Source: JAAEKA01 sp049299095
GTDB taxonomy: Bacteria > Chloroflexota > Anaerolineae > JAAEKA01
Length of the DNA: 64,000 bases
Direction: 5' to 3'
Assembly: GCA_049299095.1 (NCBI GenBank)
Contig: JBAQWV010000125.1
Coordinates: 1 to 64,000, forward strand
How positions within the stretch are numbered: the stretch's first letter is position 1; every line of letters begins with the position of its first letter. Under the pieces are notes generated by a model that was not told the DNA's origin, searched no databases, and was given only the letters and a program-made list of their open reading frames with translations. The translations under genes were made by a program, and so were the position numbers. Below are positions 34,071 through 41,567 of the stretch, piece by piece.

Positions 34071-34099
34071 ATCATAGCCAGGACAGCGCGAACAACCAA
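34071..34099 (-). promoter_or_regulatory. Promoter of the glycosyltransferase gene, possibly leaderless
   Basis: On the minus strand TTGGTT (34099-34094), 17 nt, TATGAT (34076-34071), then 7 nt to ATG 34063. Confidence 0.45.
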
Positions 34100-34117
34100 A
34101 CGCAGCACCCCGTAAGC

Positions 34118-34146
34118 TTGCCTGTCCGGTCAGTTTGTGTTATACT
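34118..34146 (+). promoter_or_regulatory. tRNA-Lys promoter
   Basis: TTGCCT (34118-34123), 17 nt, TATACT (34141-34146), with an extended -10 TGT. The tRNA begins 11 nt later. Confidence 0.8.
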
Positions 34147-34156
34147 CTCCGCCGAT

Positions 34157-34228
34157 GGGCCGCTAGCTCAATGGTAGAGCAAGGGACTTTTAATCCCTAG
34201 GTTCAGAGTTCGAGCCTCTGGCGGCTCA
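34157..34228 (+). tRNA. tRNA-Lys (anticodon TTT)
   Basis: A complete cloverleaf: acceptor GGGCCGC with GCGGCTC, D arm GCTC/GAGC, anticodon stem AGGGA/TCCCT with loop CTTTTAA (anticodon TTT at 34189-34191), T arm CAGAG/CTCTG with loop TTCGAGC, discriminator A. The 3' CCA is not encoded (the sequence continues ACA), so it must be added by an enzyme such as the fusion protein in this window. Confidence 0.95.
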
Positions 34229-34231
34229 CAC

Positions 34232-34270
34232 AAAAAACAGTCCCGAACACATTGTCCGGGACTGTTTTTT
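34232..34270. terminator. Bidirectional terminator after tRNA-Lys
   Basis: CAGTCCCG (34238-34245) pairs with CGGGACTG (34257-34264), flanked by six A and six T. It serves the tRNA and the convergent GT2 gene. Confidence 0.88.
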
Positions 34271-34288
34271 GTTGCCAAAAAGGAATGT

Positions 34289-35032
34289 TCAAGCGTTGCG
34301 ATAGACGCCGGTGCGCAGGTTGCGGCGGACTTGTAGCACCTCACGCACCATGCGGATCGTGTCATGCACAGGCCGCACGCGGCTGTCTGCGTCGAAATAC
34401 CAGTTAATCGGTATCTCCACCACGGTGTAGCCGCGTGCAAGGGCAATCGCCACGGCTTCCACGTCAAACCCCAGGCCATTCATCGCTTGCAGGCGGAAAA
34501 CATCTTCAGCCGCGCGCGCCTCAAAACACTTAAACCCGCACTGGGTATCCTGAAACTGCGGGATCGCCAACATGCGCACAATCCAGTTAAACACGCGACC
34601 CATGATGTGGCGATACCACGGCTCATTGTAGCGATGCGCACCGGGGGCCTCGCGCGAGGCCATCGCCACGCCGTAATCGCCCAGTACCGGTGGCAGGAAC
34701 TTCGCTACTTCCTCAATCGGCATGGACAGGTCTGCATCGCACATAAAACGATACTGGCCGGTGGCCTCTAACATGCCCAGACGCACCGCGGCCCCTTTGC
34801 CCTTTTCGCTGTGCAGCACGCGCACATACGGATGTGCGAGCGCGAAGGCATCGGCCACCTCGGTGGTGCGGTCGCTGCTACCGTTCTCGACGATCAGCAC
34901 CTCTGCCGCATAGGGCTGGGTTTGCAGGAAGCGATCAATGGCCTGCAGCGAGCGCGGCAAGCGGTGTTCTTCATTGTACGCGGGAATGATAACAGACAGC
35001 AGCGGGGACAGGGATGCTTCAGAGAGCGCCAT
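34289..35032 (-). CDS. GT2 glycosyltransferase, dolichyl/polyprenyl-phosphate hexosyltransferase-like
   Basis: A 247-aa GT-A enzyme like DPM1/ALG5 that charges polyprenyl phosphate with a sugar from a nucleotide donor at the inner membrane face. Motifs: SVIIPAYNEEHRLP (13-26), ENGSSDRT, the metal-binding DAD (99-101) in MCDADLSMP, and GFKCFEARAAEDVF. ALG5-type proteins share the spacing EKGKGAAVRLGM. Its lipid-linked product would be the natural donor for the PMT-like enzymes at 24159 and 32084, which is an inference. The gene is followed downstream by the tRNA terminator. Confidence 0.87.
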   Translation of the reverse strand: MALSEASLSPLLSVIIPAYNEEHRLPRSLQAIDRFLQTQPYAAEVLIVENGSSDRTTEVADAFALAHPYVRVLHSEKGKGAAVRLGMLEATGQYRFMCDADLSMPIEEVAKFLPPVLGDYGVAMASREAPGAHRYNEPWYRHIMGRVFNWIVRMLAIPQFQDTQCGFKCFEARAAEDVFRLQAMNGLGFDVEAVAIALARGYTVVEIPINWYFDADSRVRPVHDTIRMVREVLQVRRNLRTGVYRNA

Positions 35033-35043
35033 AAACGTAATTT

Positions 35044-35919
35044 CTATGCAAAAATAAACAGGCTCAAGCCGCCGGCCAAGACACCGCCGACCACCGATGA
35101 CACGAAGTTCACCGCGTCATTGTTCATCCACGACCAGCCGCGCAGGGGCCGCGTGGCTGATCCACAACTATGCACGACGCGCTCGGTTTCCTTCTGGCAA
35201 TGTTCGCACCAATAAATCTGCTGGACAGTCGCGCCCAGCAGGCTGTCGAACAAGGAGCCGAGCAAGCCAGCTAGTGGCACAATGCCGAGCAGCGGCCAGT
35301 CGGAGAGCAGCAGGCGGCCAGTGGTCGCCAGCGCGGCGATCTGGATCAGTACAAAGGCGGTTATGGCGATAAATGCGCCGCCTGCCAACGCGGCCAGTGT
35401 GCCGGATGGCGTGACCGCGCCCGACGTGCCGCGCACGACCGCGCGGCCGGTGGTGAGCAGGCGCGGGGTTTGTCTGGACAGCACGCCCAGCTCGGTGGCC
35501 CAGGTGTCGGCGTTGACAGTCGCCATCACGCCGAAATAGGCCAGTGTCAGGAAGATGTAGAGCGGGTTGCCGCTGCGTGCGTGGCCGGGCCAATCCACCA
35601 GTGCATACACTAGCAGGGCCAACAGCGCGCCCGCGCCGCCATTCGCCAGCACCTGGCCCAGATCGCGGCGCTCGCCCTTGGCAAATTTCTCCGACATGGC
35701 GGCCTTGTCGGCCTTGCGGTAATGGCTGAGCAGGGTGGAGCTGACGAAAAATGCGATCAGTGTCAGCCCCCACGTCCAGCCGCCGAAGCCGAAGATGATC
35801 GTGCCGATCAGCACGGCCCCGGCCACGCCGCTGGCTGCCAATGAATTACGCCGATAAGCCAGCCAGCCGATGGCGCTGCTGAGCAACAGTCCAACCAGTA
35901 AACGCGCCAATAACGCCAT
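35044..35919 (-). CDS. DUF92 / TMEM19-family membrane protein
   Basis: A 291-aa protein with six to seven hydrophobic segments and the family hallmarks RRNSLAASGVAGAVLIG, GERRDLGQVLANGG, NADTWATELGVLS and LLGATVQQIYWCEHC. Plant VTE6 of this family is a phytyl-phosphate kinase; many bacterial members are thought to phosphorylate polyprenyl phosphates or alcohols. Here it lies between a polyprenyl-phosphate glycosyltransferase and a PH-like gene, which agrees with a lipid-carrier role. Start 35919 is 2 nt after the upstream stop. The small Cys cluster (CEHCQK...HSCG) could bind metal. Confidence 0.82.
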   Translation of the reverse strand: MALLARLLVGLLLSSAIGWLAYRRNSLAASGVAGAVLIGTIIFGFGGWTWGLTLIAFFVSSTLLSHYRKADKAAMSEKFAKGERRDLGQVLANGGAGALLALLVYALVDWPGHARSGNPLYIFLTLAYFGVMATVNADTWATELGVLSRQTPRLLTTGRAVVRGTSGAVTPSGTLAALAGGAFIAITAFVLIQIAALATTGRLLLSDWPLLGIVPLAGLLGSLFDSLLGATVQQIYWCEHCQKETERVVHSCGSATRPLRGWSWMNNDAVNFVSSVVGGVLAGGLSLFIFA

Positions 35920-35921
35920 GC

Positions 35922-36866
35922 CTAGCCTCGCGTCACGGTCAGCAAGGCAAGCAGCGCCGCAGCTTGTGCGGCCAGCGCGCCGCCCCACAGCAACGCCGCA
36001 GCCATACGCTGCCGCTCATAGACAATCAATCCCCAGATGCCGTTGATCAGCCAGACGGCCAACCCAAAGGCTGGGAATAAGAAGATCGCGCGGCGATCCA
36101 GGCCGTTCCATTGCGGCAGAGCAAAGGGCAGGCTGGGGAAGCGATTAAGGGCGATGCTCAGCAGCAACAGGATACCGGGAATGCCCAGCACTAGCAAGGC
36201 CAGCAGCAGCCAGTCTTGCCACAGCGGCCAGCGCATGATCGTGGGCCAATGACGTTGCTGTTGCACGACATGGGTCGGGCCGAGGCGATGATGTTCCTCC
36301 AACGCGGTTAAAAACGCATCAGGATCTGCAGGCGAGATCGCGTAAACACCGCCAGTGGTATCCAGCACCAGTTGATTGGGGAGCGGTTGCGAGGCCACGC
36401 TGTAGACCTTACGGCCCTGCAAAATGCGCCGCGTGCCCAGGTCGGCGCCAAAGATCACGAAACGTTTAAGGGCAGGCCAGCGCTCAGCTAGCAAGCGCGC
36501 CGGCTCGTCTACTTGCCCGTTCGGCCCTTCTGCCACCTGAACACCCTTGATCAACGCCTCGACGGCTGCGCCGCGCCGCACGGCTTGGATATTGCCCAGC
36601 GGGATGGTTTGGCGCACAGGCCCCCATGCCAGCGTCAGCGCATTGCGGTCTATCCAGTAGGCGAGGCTCAGGCTGGCCCAGGCGCGCCACAGCACGTAGG
36701 CAATCGGCAGCCAAAGCAGCAAAAAAAGCAGCAGCAGGATAAAAGTAAAGCCTCCCACCGGCAATGCAAGCGTCAGCAGGGCTACAAGCAGATTAACGCC
36801 GATCAGTGCGGCCGCGGTGAGCAGCGCGCGACGGCCGTCAGTAGCAGTTGAAGGTTTAAAGACCAT
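35922..36866 (-). CDS. Membrane protein with bacterial PH-like domain
   Basis: A 314-aa protein. Two N-terminal hydrophobic segments (17-38, 40-62) precede a soluble domain (about 70-195) with the pattern LAYWIDRNALTLAWGPVRQTIPLGNIQAV, typical of bacterial PH (YdbT-like) domains. Three further hydrophobic helices are at 208-235, 262-282 and 288-312. The family has no settled function. It is first in the unit PH, DUF92, GT2, all on the minus strand with small gaps. Confidence 0.72.
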   Translation of the reverse strand: MVFKPSTATDGRRALLTAAALIGVNLLVALLTLALPVGGFTFILLLLFLLLWLPIAYVLWRAWASLSLAYWIDRNALTLAWGPVRQTIPLGNIQAVRRGAAVEALIKGVQVAEGPNGQVDEPARLLAERWPALKRFVIFGADLGTRRILQGRKVYSVASQPLPNQLVLDTTGGVYAISPADPDAFLTALEEHHRLGPTHVVQQQRHWPTIMRWPLWQDWLLLALLVLGIPGILLLLSIALNRFPSLPFALPQWNGLDRRAIFLFPAFGLAVWLINGIWGLIVYERQRMAAALLWGGALAAQAAALLALLTVTRG

Positions 36867-36918
36867 AAAAGGAAGTGCGTGCCTGATCGCTTTCGATCAG
36901 ACGCGCCAGGTATGCGTG

Positions 36919-37839
36919 TCAGGAATAAACCGGCGTATTCCAGTGCCGGTATTTTTCAACGTTGCCGCGCACCACGTCAAAATACAGATCGCGGATGGCT
37001 GTGGTGATCGGTCCCATGCTGCCACTGCCGACAGGGCGATGATCCACCGCGGTGATGGCCGCGACTTGCACGCCGGTTCCGCAGAAGAAAAGCTCATCGC
37101 ATACATACAGTTCGGTACGGTCTATCTCACGCTCTTCGGTGGCAAGGCCCAACTCAGCCGCGGCCAGTTCCATGATCGTGCGGCGGGTGATGCCTTCGAG
37201 GATGTTGGCATAGATCGGCGGGGTGATCAGGCGGCCATTGCGCACCATGAACAGGTTTTCCGCGCTGCCCTCGCCCACGTGGCCGTTTTGATTGAGCACA
37301 ATGGCTTCGTCGTAACCGTCCAGCAGCGCCTCGGACTTGACGAACGCAGAGTTGACATAGGCCCCGGCGATCTTGCCGCGCGCGGGGATGGCGTTGTCAT
37401 CCACGCGCCGCCAGGAGGAAACGCACACCGACGCGCCTTCTTCCTTGTCCACATAGCGGCCAAAGGGGGTGGCAAAGATGGTCACTTCGTCCTTCATGCC
37501 ATGCAGCAACACACCGATGCGCAGATCAGCCTTGTACGCGAGCGGGCGCACGTAGGTGTCGCTGTGAAAGCCCTCGCGGCGGATCAACTCGACCACAACT
37601 TCACGCAACTGCTCAACGCTGTAGGGCAACTGCATCATCAGCAGGCCCGCGGAGGTGACGAAGCGTTTGATGTGATCTTCGAGACGGAAGATGTACAGTT
37701 GCTCGGCCCGCTCATTCCAATAGGCGCGGATGCCGCCGAAGCAGGCAGTACCGTAGTGCAGCGCATGGGTCATCACGCTGATCTTGGCTTGCTCGATGGG
37801 CACGATCTGCCCCTCGAAAAATGCGTACTTGGTTTCCAT
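36919..37839 (-). CDS. ilvE: Branched-chain amino acid aminotransferase
   Basis: A 306-aa fold-IV PLP enzyme that performs the last step of Leu, Ile and Val synthesis and the first step of their breakdown. Lys156 in RGKIAGAYVNS is the PLP Schiff-base residue; the family motifs GHVGEGSAENLF, ILEGITRRTI and ELFFCGTGVQV(A)AI follow. Length and N terminus (FFEGQIVPIEQAKISVMTHALHYG) match bacterial IlvE. The gene is isolated from other ilv/leu genes and has its own strong promoter. A small hairpin CTGATCG/CGATCAG (36883-36900) downstream lacks a T tract. Confidence 0.93.
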   Translation of the reverse strand: METKYAFFEGQIVPIEQAKISVMTHALHYGTACFGGIRAYWNERAEQLYIFRLEDHIKRFVTSAGLLMMQLPYSVEQLREVVVELIRREGFHSDTYVRPLAYKADLRIGVLLHGMKDEVTIFATPFGRYVDKEEGASVCVSSWRRVDDNAIPARGKIAGAYVNSAFVKSEALLDGYDEAIVLNQNGHVGEGSAENLFMVRNGRLITPPIYANILEGITRRTIMELAAAELGLATEEREIDRTELYVCDELFFCGTGVQVAAITAVDHRPVGSGSMGPITTAIRDLYFDVVRGNVEKYRHWNTPVYS

Positions 37840-37884
37840 AAGATACCTGGTTGGGTGAATGCAAGAAATGGGTCAACGCAGGCC

Positions 37885-37913
37885 ATTGTAGCGCAGCGCG
37901 CCCGAATCGCCAA
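37885..37913 (-). promoter_or_regulatory. ilvE promoter
   Basis: On the minus strand TTGGCG (37913-37908), 17 nt, TACAAT (37890-37885). The leader is about 40 nt. Confidence 0.75.
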
Positions 37914-37991
37914 GTGCGCCCGGGGGAGGCGTGAAGCGTATGATGTGAAGCGTTAAGAGAATTTGATCCGTCCTGTCATCTTGTCACCGTT

Positions 37992-39281
37992 TCATTCATC
38001 CGTTTCTGCGGCCACGCGCGCGCAGAATTCGCGCAGCACGGTTTCTGCATCCACGTCCGCAGCACGCGCTTCGGCCACCAGTTGCCACAGCGCACGCGCC
38101 AGCGGATCGGCGGTGTTCAGGTCTACCTCACGCCCGACGCGCTGCAAACGGCTTTGATACTTGCTCGCCAGTGCCAGTGCGGGCAGCCCCTTGGGCACAC
38201 TCGCCAGCAGCGATGCCGCCTTGTCCCCGCCTTCGGCAGCCTTGATCGCGGCCCAGTTGTCCAGCACCTCCTCCACGCCGCTCACCACCGTGTCGTCGAA
38301 TACATGCGGATGACGACGAATTAGCTTGCGATTGACCGCTTCCATCACCTGCGGCCAGCTAAAACGCTCCTCCTCCGCGGCAATCTGGGCCAGCATTGCC
38401 AGCGTCAGTGTGGTATCTCCCAACTCTTCAGCGATTTTGCCGTCATCATCGGCATCCAGCGCCTCCAGCAACTCGTATGTCTCTTCCAGTACATCCTTGC
38501 GCAGCGTTTGCAGCGTCTGTTCCCGATCCCACGGACAGCCATTGGGCGCGCGCAGGTACGCCACGATCTCTTGCAGACGCTCGAATGAGCCGTATTCGCT
38601 GACCGGCGGCAGATACAGCGAAGTCAAATGATCGAACTCCGCGCTGCGGTCGAGCGCGTACAGCGGCGTTTGCCGCATCACCTGCTCGGCGGTACCCGCG
38701 CCCTGCAAGACTGTCACCGGATGCTGCGCATCGTAGCTGTGCAGCAGGGTCAGCTTGACATCGCTGGCCAGGCCGCGGCTGTAACATTGCGCCAGCAGTG
38801 CGGGCCGCGTTGGGTCAAAGGGAGGCGCATGGCGCGCAGCCACGACCATCGCATCCACCACCTGCAAGCCATCGGTCGCTAGCGGGTCCAGCCCCAACGC
38901 CAGGCAGGAAGGTTCGAGAAAGCTGACACCGCTCAACACGCGCACCGGCAGCCCCTGCGCGGCCGCGCGCGCCTGGATCAGCCAGGTCGTAGTTTCGCCC
39001 ACAGCCGGATCGCCCGGAACCGCGTAGACAACCCCCTGGGGGCGGCGGCCCAGCTCGATCACCGCATCGGCAATGCGCGTGTAGACATCGGCGAAGGTAT
39101 CCGCGGCCGCGTACAGCGCGTCAAAGCTGACGATCTGCAAGCTGGCTGGCAGGGCTGCCAGGGTAGGATGACGGTTGGTACGCACCACCAGTTCGTCCAG
39201 CGAGACGAGCAATTCCCAGGCTGCGCGGGTCAACAAACCGGGATCGCCCGGCCCCAATCCGACAATCGTGATGTGGCTCAA
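37992..39281 (-). CDS. YabN-type tetrapyrrole-methylase-like / MazG NTP pyrophosphohydrolase fusion
   Basis: A 429-aa two-domain protein. Residues 1-215 resemble SAM-dependent tetrapyrrole methylases (ITIVGLGPGDPGLLT; VYAVPGDPAVGETTTWLI). Residues about 245-425 are MazG (LRAPNGCPWDREQTLQTLRKDVLEETYELLEAL...EELGDTTL), which hydrolyses NTPs to NMP and pyrophosphate; the EExxE and ExxD metal ligands are present. Bacillus YabN has the same fusion. The start is TTG 39281, with AGGAG 7 nt upstream and the conserved SHITIVGLG following at once; the frame extends to 39344 without homology. Confidence 0.9.
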   Translation of the reverse strand: MSHITIVGLGPGDPGLLTRAAWELLVSLDELVVRTNRHPTLAALPASLQIVSFDALYAAADTFADVYTRIADAVIELGRRPQGVVYAVPGDPAVGETTTWLIQARAAAQGLPVRVLSGVSFLEPSCLALGLDPLATDGLQVVDAMVVAARHAPPFDPTRPALLAQCYSRGLASDVKLTLLHSYDAQHPVTVLQGAGTAEQVMRQTPLYALDRSAEFDHLTSLYLPPVSEYGSFERLQEIVAYLRAPNGCPWDREQTLQTLRKDVLEETYELLEALDADDDGKIAEELGDTTLTLAMLAQIAAEEERFSWPQVMEAVNRKLIRRHPHVFDDTVVSGVEEVLDNWAAIKAAEGGDKAASLLASVPKGLPALALASKYQSRLQRVGREVDLNTADPLARALWQLVAEARAADVDAETVLREFCARVAAETDE

Positions 39282-39480
39282 GGGGTCACTCCTGCAAACA
39301 AGATGTAATTCATCAGTCAATCGGCCATGTGTATGGAAAAACAAGGGTATCTCGCATCGTGGACGAATTTACAACTCATCCACAGCGTTTTTGCCCAATC
39401 CACCGCGAATTGCAAAATCGTAGTACACAGTTGGCTGCTGACCGTATCGAGACTGTCCCTGCTGATTTCAACAACATGCG

Positions 39481-39509
39481 ATTATAGCCCAGCGCGCCTG
39501 CGCAGCCAA
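39481..39509 (-). promoter_or_regulatory. Promoter of the methylase-MazG gene
   Basis: On the minus strand TTGGCT (39509-39504), 17 nt, TATAAT (39486-39481). Confidence 0.78.
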
Positions 39510-39538
39510 GTGCGCACCCCGCCTGCTTGGCTAAATTG

Positions 39539-39547
39539 TGGTATACT
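39539..39547 (+). promoter_or_regulatory. Extended -10 promoter of parA
   Basis: TGGTATACT (39539-39547). No good -35. Confidence 0.65.
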
Positions 39548-39597
39548 GGGGGCAAATCGGGCGGTTGGCTGCCATAGCAAGCATGAGGAGCGCAGGC

Positions 39598-40344
39598 ATG
39601 AGACGAATCGCAGTTTCTTTGACCAAGGGCGGCGTGGGCAAGACCACCACAGCCGTCAACCTGGCCGCCGGGCTGGCCAGGGCCGGTTATCAGGTGCTGT
39701 TGGTTGATGCAGACACGCAGGGCCAGGCGGGCAAGTCGCTGGGCGTGCAGCCCGCGCAAGGCCTGAACGAAGTCGTGGCCGGTGAAGCCACGCTGGATGA
39801 AGTGATCGTCCCCGCGCGCGAGCGGCTGTGGTTGCTGGCTGGCAGCAAGAGCCTGGCCGGGCTGAAGCGGTTGATCGCGCGCCGCGACTATGGCGCCGAG
39901 CGCACGCTGGCCGAGGCGCTGGAGCCGCTGGATGGCCGTTATGATTTCGTGGTCGTAGACACCGCGCCCGGCTGGGATGTGCTGACGGTCAACGTGCTGT
40001 TTTACGCCAGCGAAGTACTGGCGCCGGTGTCGTTGGAAGTGATGACGCTGCAAGGGCTGATGGAGTTTAGCCAGAGCATGACCAGCATCCAGCGTTACCG
40101 CGATGACCTGACGCTACGCTACGTTGTGCCGACCTTCCTTGACCGCCGTGTCAAAAAATCGCAGGAGATCCTCGACCAACTGGCCGCGCACTACCCCGCG
40201 CAGCTTTGCCCGCCCATTCGCTACAACGTGCGGCTTTCCGAAGCTCCCGGCTATCGCCAGCACATCTTCGAGTATGCCCCCACCTCTACGGGAGCGGAGG
40301 ATTACCGCGCCCTGACCGAAAGGATCGCACAAGATGGCCCGTAA
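39598..40344 (+). CDS. ParA/Soj-family ATPase
   Basis: A 248-aa deviant-Walker ATPase that positions cargo such as chromosomes, plasmids or protein complexes. Motifs: KGGVGKTTTAVNLA (10-23), LLVDADTQGQAGKSL, and VVVDTAPGWD. The start at 39598 has GAGGAG 8 nt upstream. There is no ParB gene next to it; instead it overlaps a small gene (40334) by 11 nt. That argues for an orphan ParA working with this partner rather than a standard parABS system. Confidence 0.85.
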   Translation: MRRIAVSLTKGGVGKTTTAVNLAAGLARAGYQVLLVDADTQGQAGKSLGVQPAQGLNEVVAGEATLDEVIVPARERLWLLAGSKSLAGLKRLIARRDYGAERTLAEALEPLDGRYDFVVVDTAPGWDVLTVNVLFYASEVLAPVSLEVMTLQGLMEFSQSMTSIQRYRDDLTLRYVVPTFLDRRVKKSQEILDQLAAHYPAQLCPPIRYNVRLSEAPGYRQHIFEYAPTSTGAEDYRALTERIAQDGP

Positions 40345-40732
40345 AGAAACCCCCGACGTCCTGGCCGAACTGCTGGGCGGCCCGACGGAAGCATTGTCCA
40401 GTCCATCAAGCCACCCGGCCCCGCCCAAGCCCAAAGCCACTGCGCGCGCCGCCAAGCCGAAATCCTCCGCGCAGCAACCTGCGAGCGCGCCCGCTGCGCC
40501 GGCTCCGGCTGCCTGGGACTATCTGGTCATTTCGTTCAGCGAATATCGCGGCTGGCGGCCGCGCTTTATCAACGGCCAGGAAATCCGCAACTGGATGCAA
40601 GCACCGCTGATCCACGATTATCTCGGTCAACTGGGCGAAGATGGCTGGGAAATGACCGGCGCGGGCGGCGGCAAGGCGCTGTACGGCTCCAGCGACTATT
40701 ATCAAGTCTTTTTTAAGCGCGCCAAGCGGTGA
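40334..40732 (+). CDS. Small DUF4177-like protein, putative ParA partner
   Basis: A 132-aa protein. Residues 1-60 are a disordered Pro/Ala/Lys-rich basic region (PAPPKPKATARAAKPKSSAQQ) beginning MARKETPDVLAELLGG. Residues 61-131 form a compact domain with the LGxxGWE signature (LGEDGWEMTGAGGG) seen in DUF4177-like proteins. Its start lies inside parA (11-nt overlap), so the two are co-translated. A basic disordered tail can stimulate ParA ATPases, as ParB and other cargo adaptors do; a cargo-adaptor role is inferred, not shown. Confidence 0.75.
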   Translation: MARKETPDVLAELLGGPTEALSSPSSHPAPPKPKATARAAKPKSSAQQPASAPAAPAPAAWDYLVISFSEYRGWRPRFINGQEIRNWMQAPLIHDYLGQLGEDGWEMTGAGGGKALYGSSDYYQVFFKRAKR

Positions 40733-40736
40733 TATT

Positions 40737-41435
40737 GTGGCAAGCGAACGTATTTTAATCGTCGAAGATGACCGTGCGGTGGCGCGCGGCCTGCAATATG
40801 GCCTGCAAGCAGAAGGTTTCACCGCACTGTGGGCCAACACCGGCCAGCTTGCGTTGGTGATGGCGCGCGATGAACAGCCCCACCTGGTGTTGCTAGACAT
40901 TCGCCTACCCGACATCAGCGGCTTTGATGTATGCCGCCAATTGCGCAGCGAAGGCCGTCGAATGCCGATTCTGATGCTGACCGCGCGCGATGAAGAGCTA
41001 GACAAGGTGCTGGGGCTGGAGCTAGGCGCGGACGACTACCTGGTGAAGCCGTACAGCCTGCGCGAGCTGGTGTCGCGCGTGCGTGCGTTGCTGCGCCGCG
41101 CCTATGGTGAGCTGGCCGCGCCCGCGCCGGATCAACGTTTGGTGTTTGGCAGCCTGGTGATTGACATGGAACGGCTGCTGGTACTGCGCAATCAGCAACT
41201 TCTCGAACTGACCCCGATTGAGTTTCGCTTGCTGCGCTATCTGGCCAGCCACCCCGACCGCCCCTTCAATCGCGACCAGTTGATTGATGCGCTGTGGGGG
41301 TACGACAGCGACATCGGCAGTGACCGCACGGTGGATGTGCATGTGCGGCATCTGCGCCAAAAACTCGAAGAAGACCCCGCCAATCCCCGCTGGATCGTGA
41401 CGGTACGCGGGTTTGGTTACAAATTCGCTCCGTAA
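40737..41435 (+). CDS. OmpR/PhoB-family response regulator
   Basis: A 232-aa DNA-binding response regulator. The receiver has the acidic pair E10/D11, phosphoacceptor D54 (VLLDIRLPD), T82 and K104 (YLVKPYS). The winged helix at about 130-230 ends in VDVHVRHLRQKLEEDPANPRWIVTVRGFGYKFAP. The start is GTG 40737, 4 nt after the upstream stop. It shares a strand with the histidine kinase at 42927; the PDZ gene lies between them. A PhoB-like direct repeat upstream of the PDZ gene is its likely target. Confidence 0.93.
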   Translation: MASERILIVEDDRAVARGLQYGLQAEGFTALWANTGQLALVMARDEQPHLVLLDIRLPDISGFDVCRQLRSEGRRMPILMLTARDEELDKVLGLELGADDYLVKPYSLRELVSRVRALLRRAYGELAAPAPDQRLVFGSLVIDMERLLVLRNQQLLELTPIEFRLLRYLASHPDRPFNRDQLIDALWGYDSDIGSDRTVDVHVRHLRQKLEEDPANPRWIVTVRGFGYKFAP

Positions 41436-41452
41436 CCAGCCATATTACGAAA

Positions 41453-41497
41453 TCTTAACCGGCTTCTAACATCCTTGCAGCAGCTTCCTGATAGACT
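41453..41497 (+). promoter_or_regulatory. Activator-type promoter of the PDZ gene with response-regulator box
   Basis: An 11-bp-phased direct repeat, TCTTAACCGGC (41453-41463) and TTCTAACATCC (41464-41474), ends 17 nt before an extended -10 TGATAGACT (41489-41497). There is no usable -35; the repeat stands in its place, as PhoB boxes do in activated promoters. Confidence 0.6.
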
Positions 41498-41567
41498 CTA
41501 TGGATGAAAGCGCTGCGCATCTGGGCTGCGCTTCAATCGAAAAAAGCTCTCTCAGGAGGAGTATTGT

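Larger units (their letters stand above)
39282..39597. other. Divergent intergenic region between the MazG-fusion and parA genes
   Basis: A 316-nt region with one promoter for each side (minus 39481-39509, plus 39539-39547). The minus promoter would give an unusually long leader of about 190 nt, in which I see no riboswitch. One DnaA-box-like word, TCATCCACA (39376-39384), is present but isolated. Confidence 0.5.

Noticed and set aside
39376..39384. DnaA-box-like TCATCCACA near parA, suggesting an origin
   Set aside because: A single box one base off consensus, no AT-rich unwinding region, no dnaA or dnaN and no further boxes.
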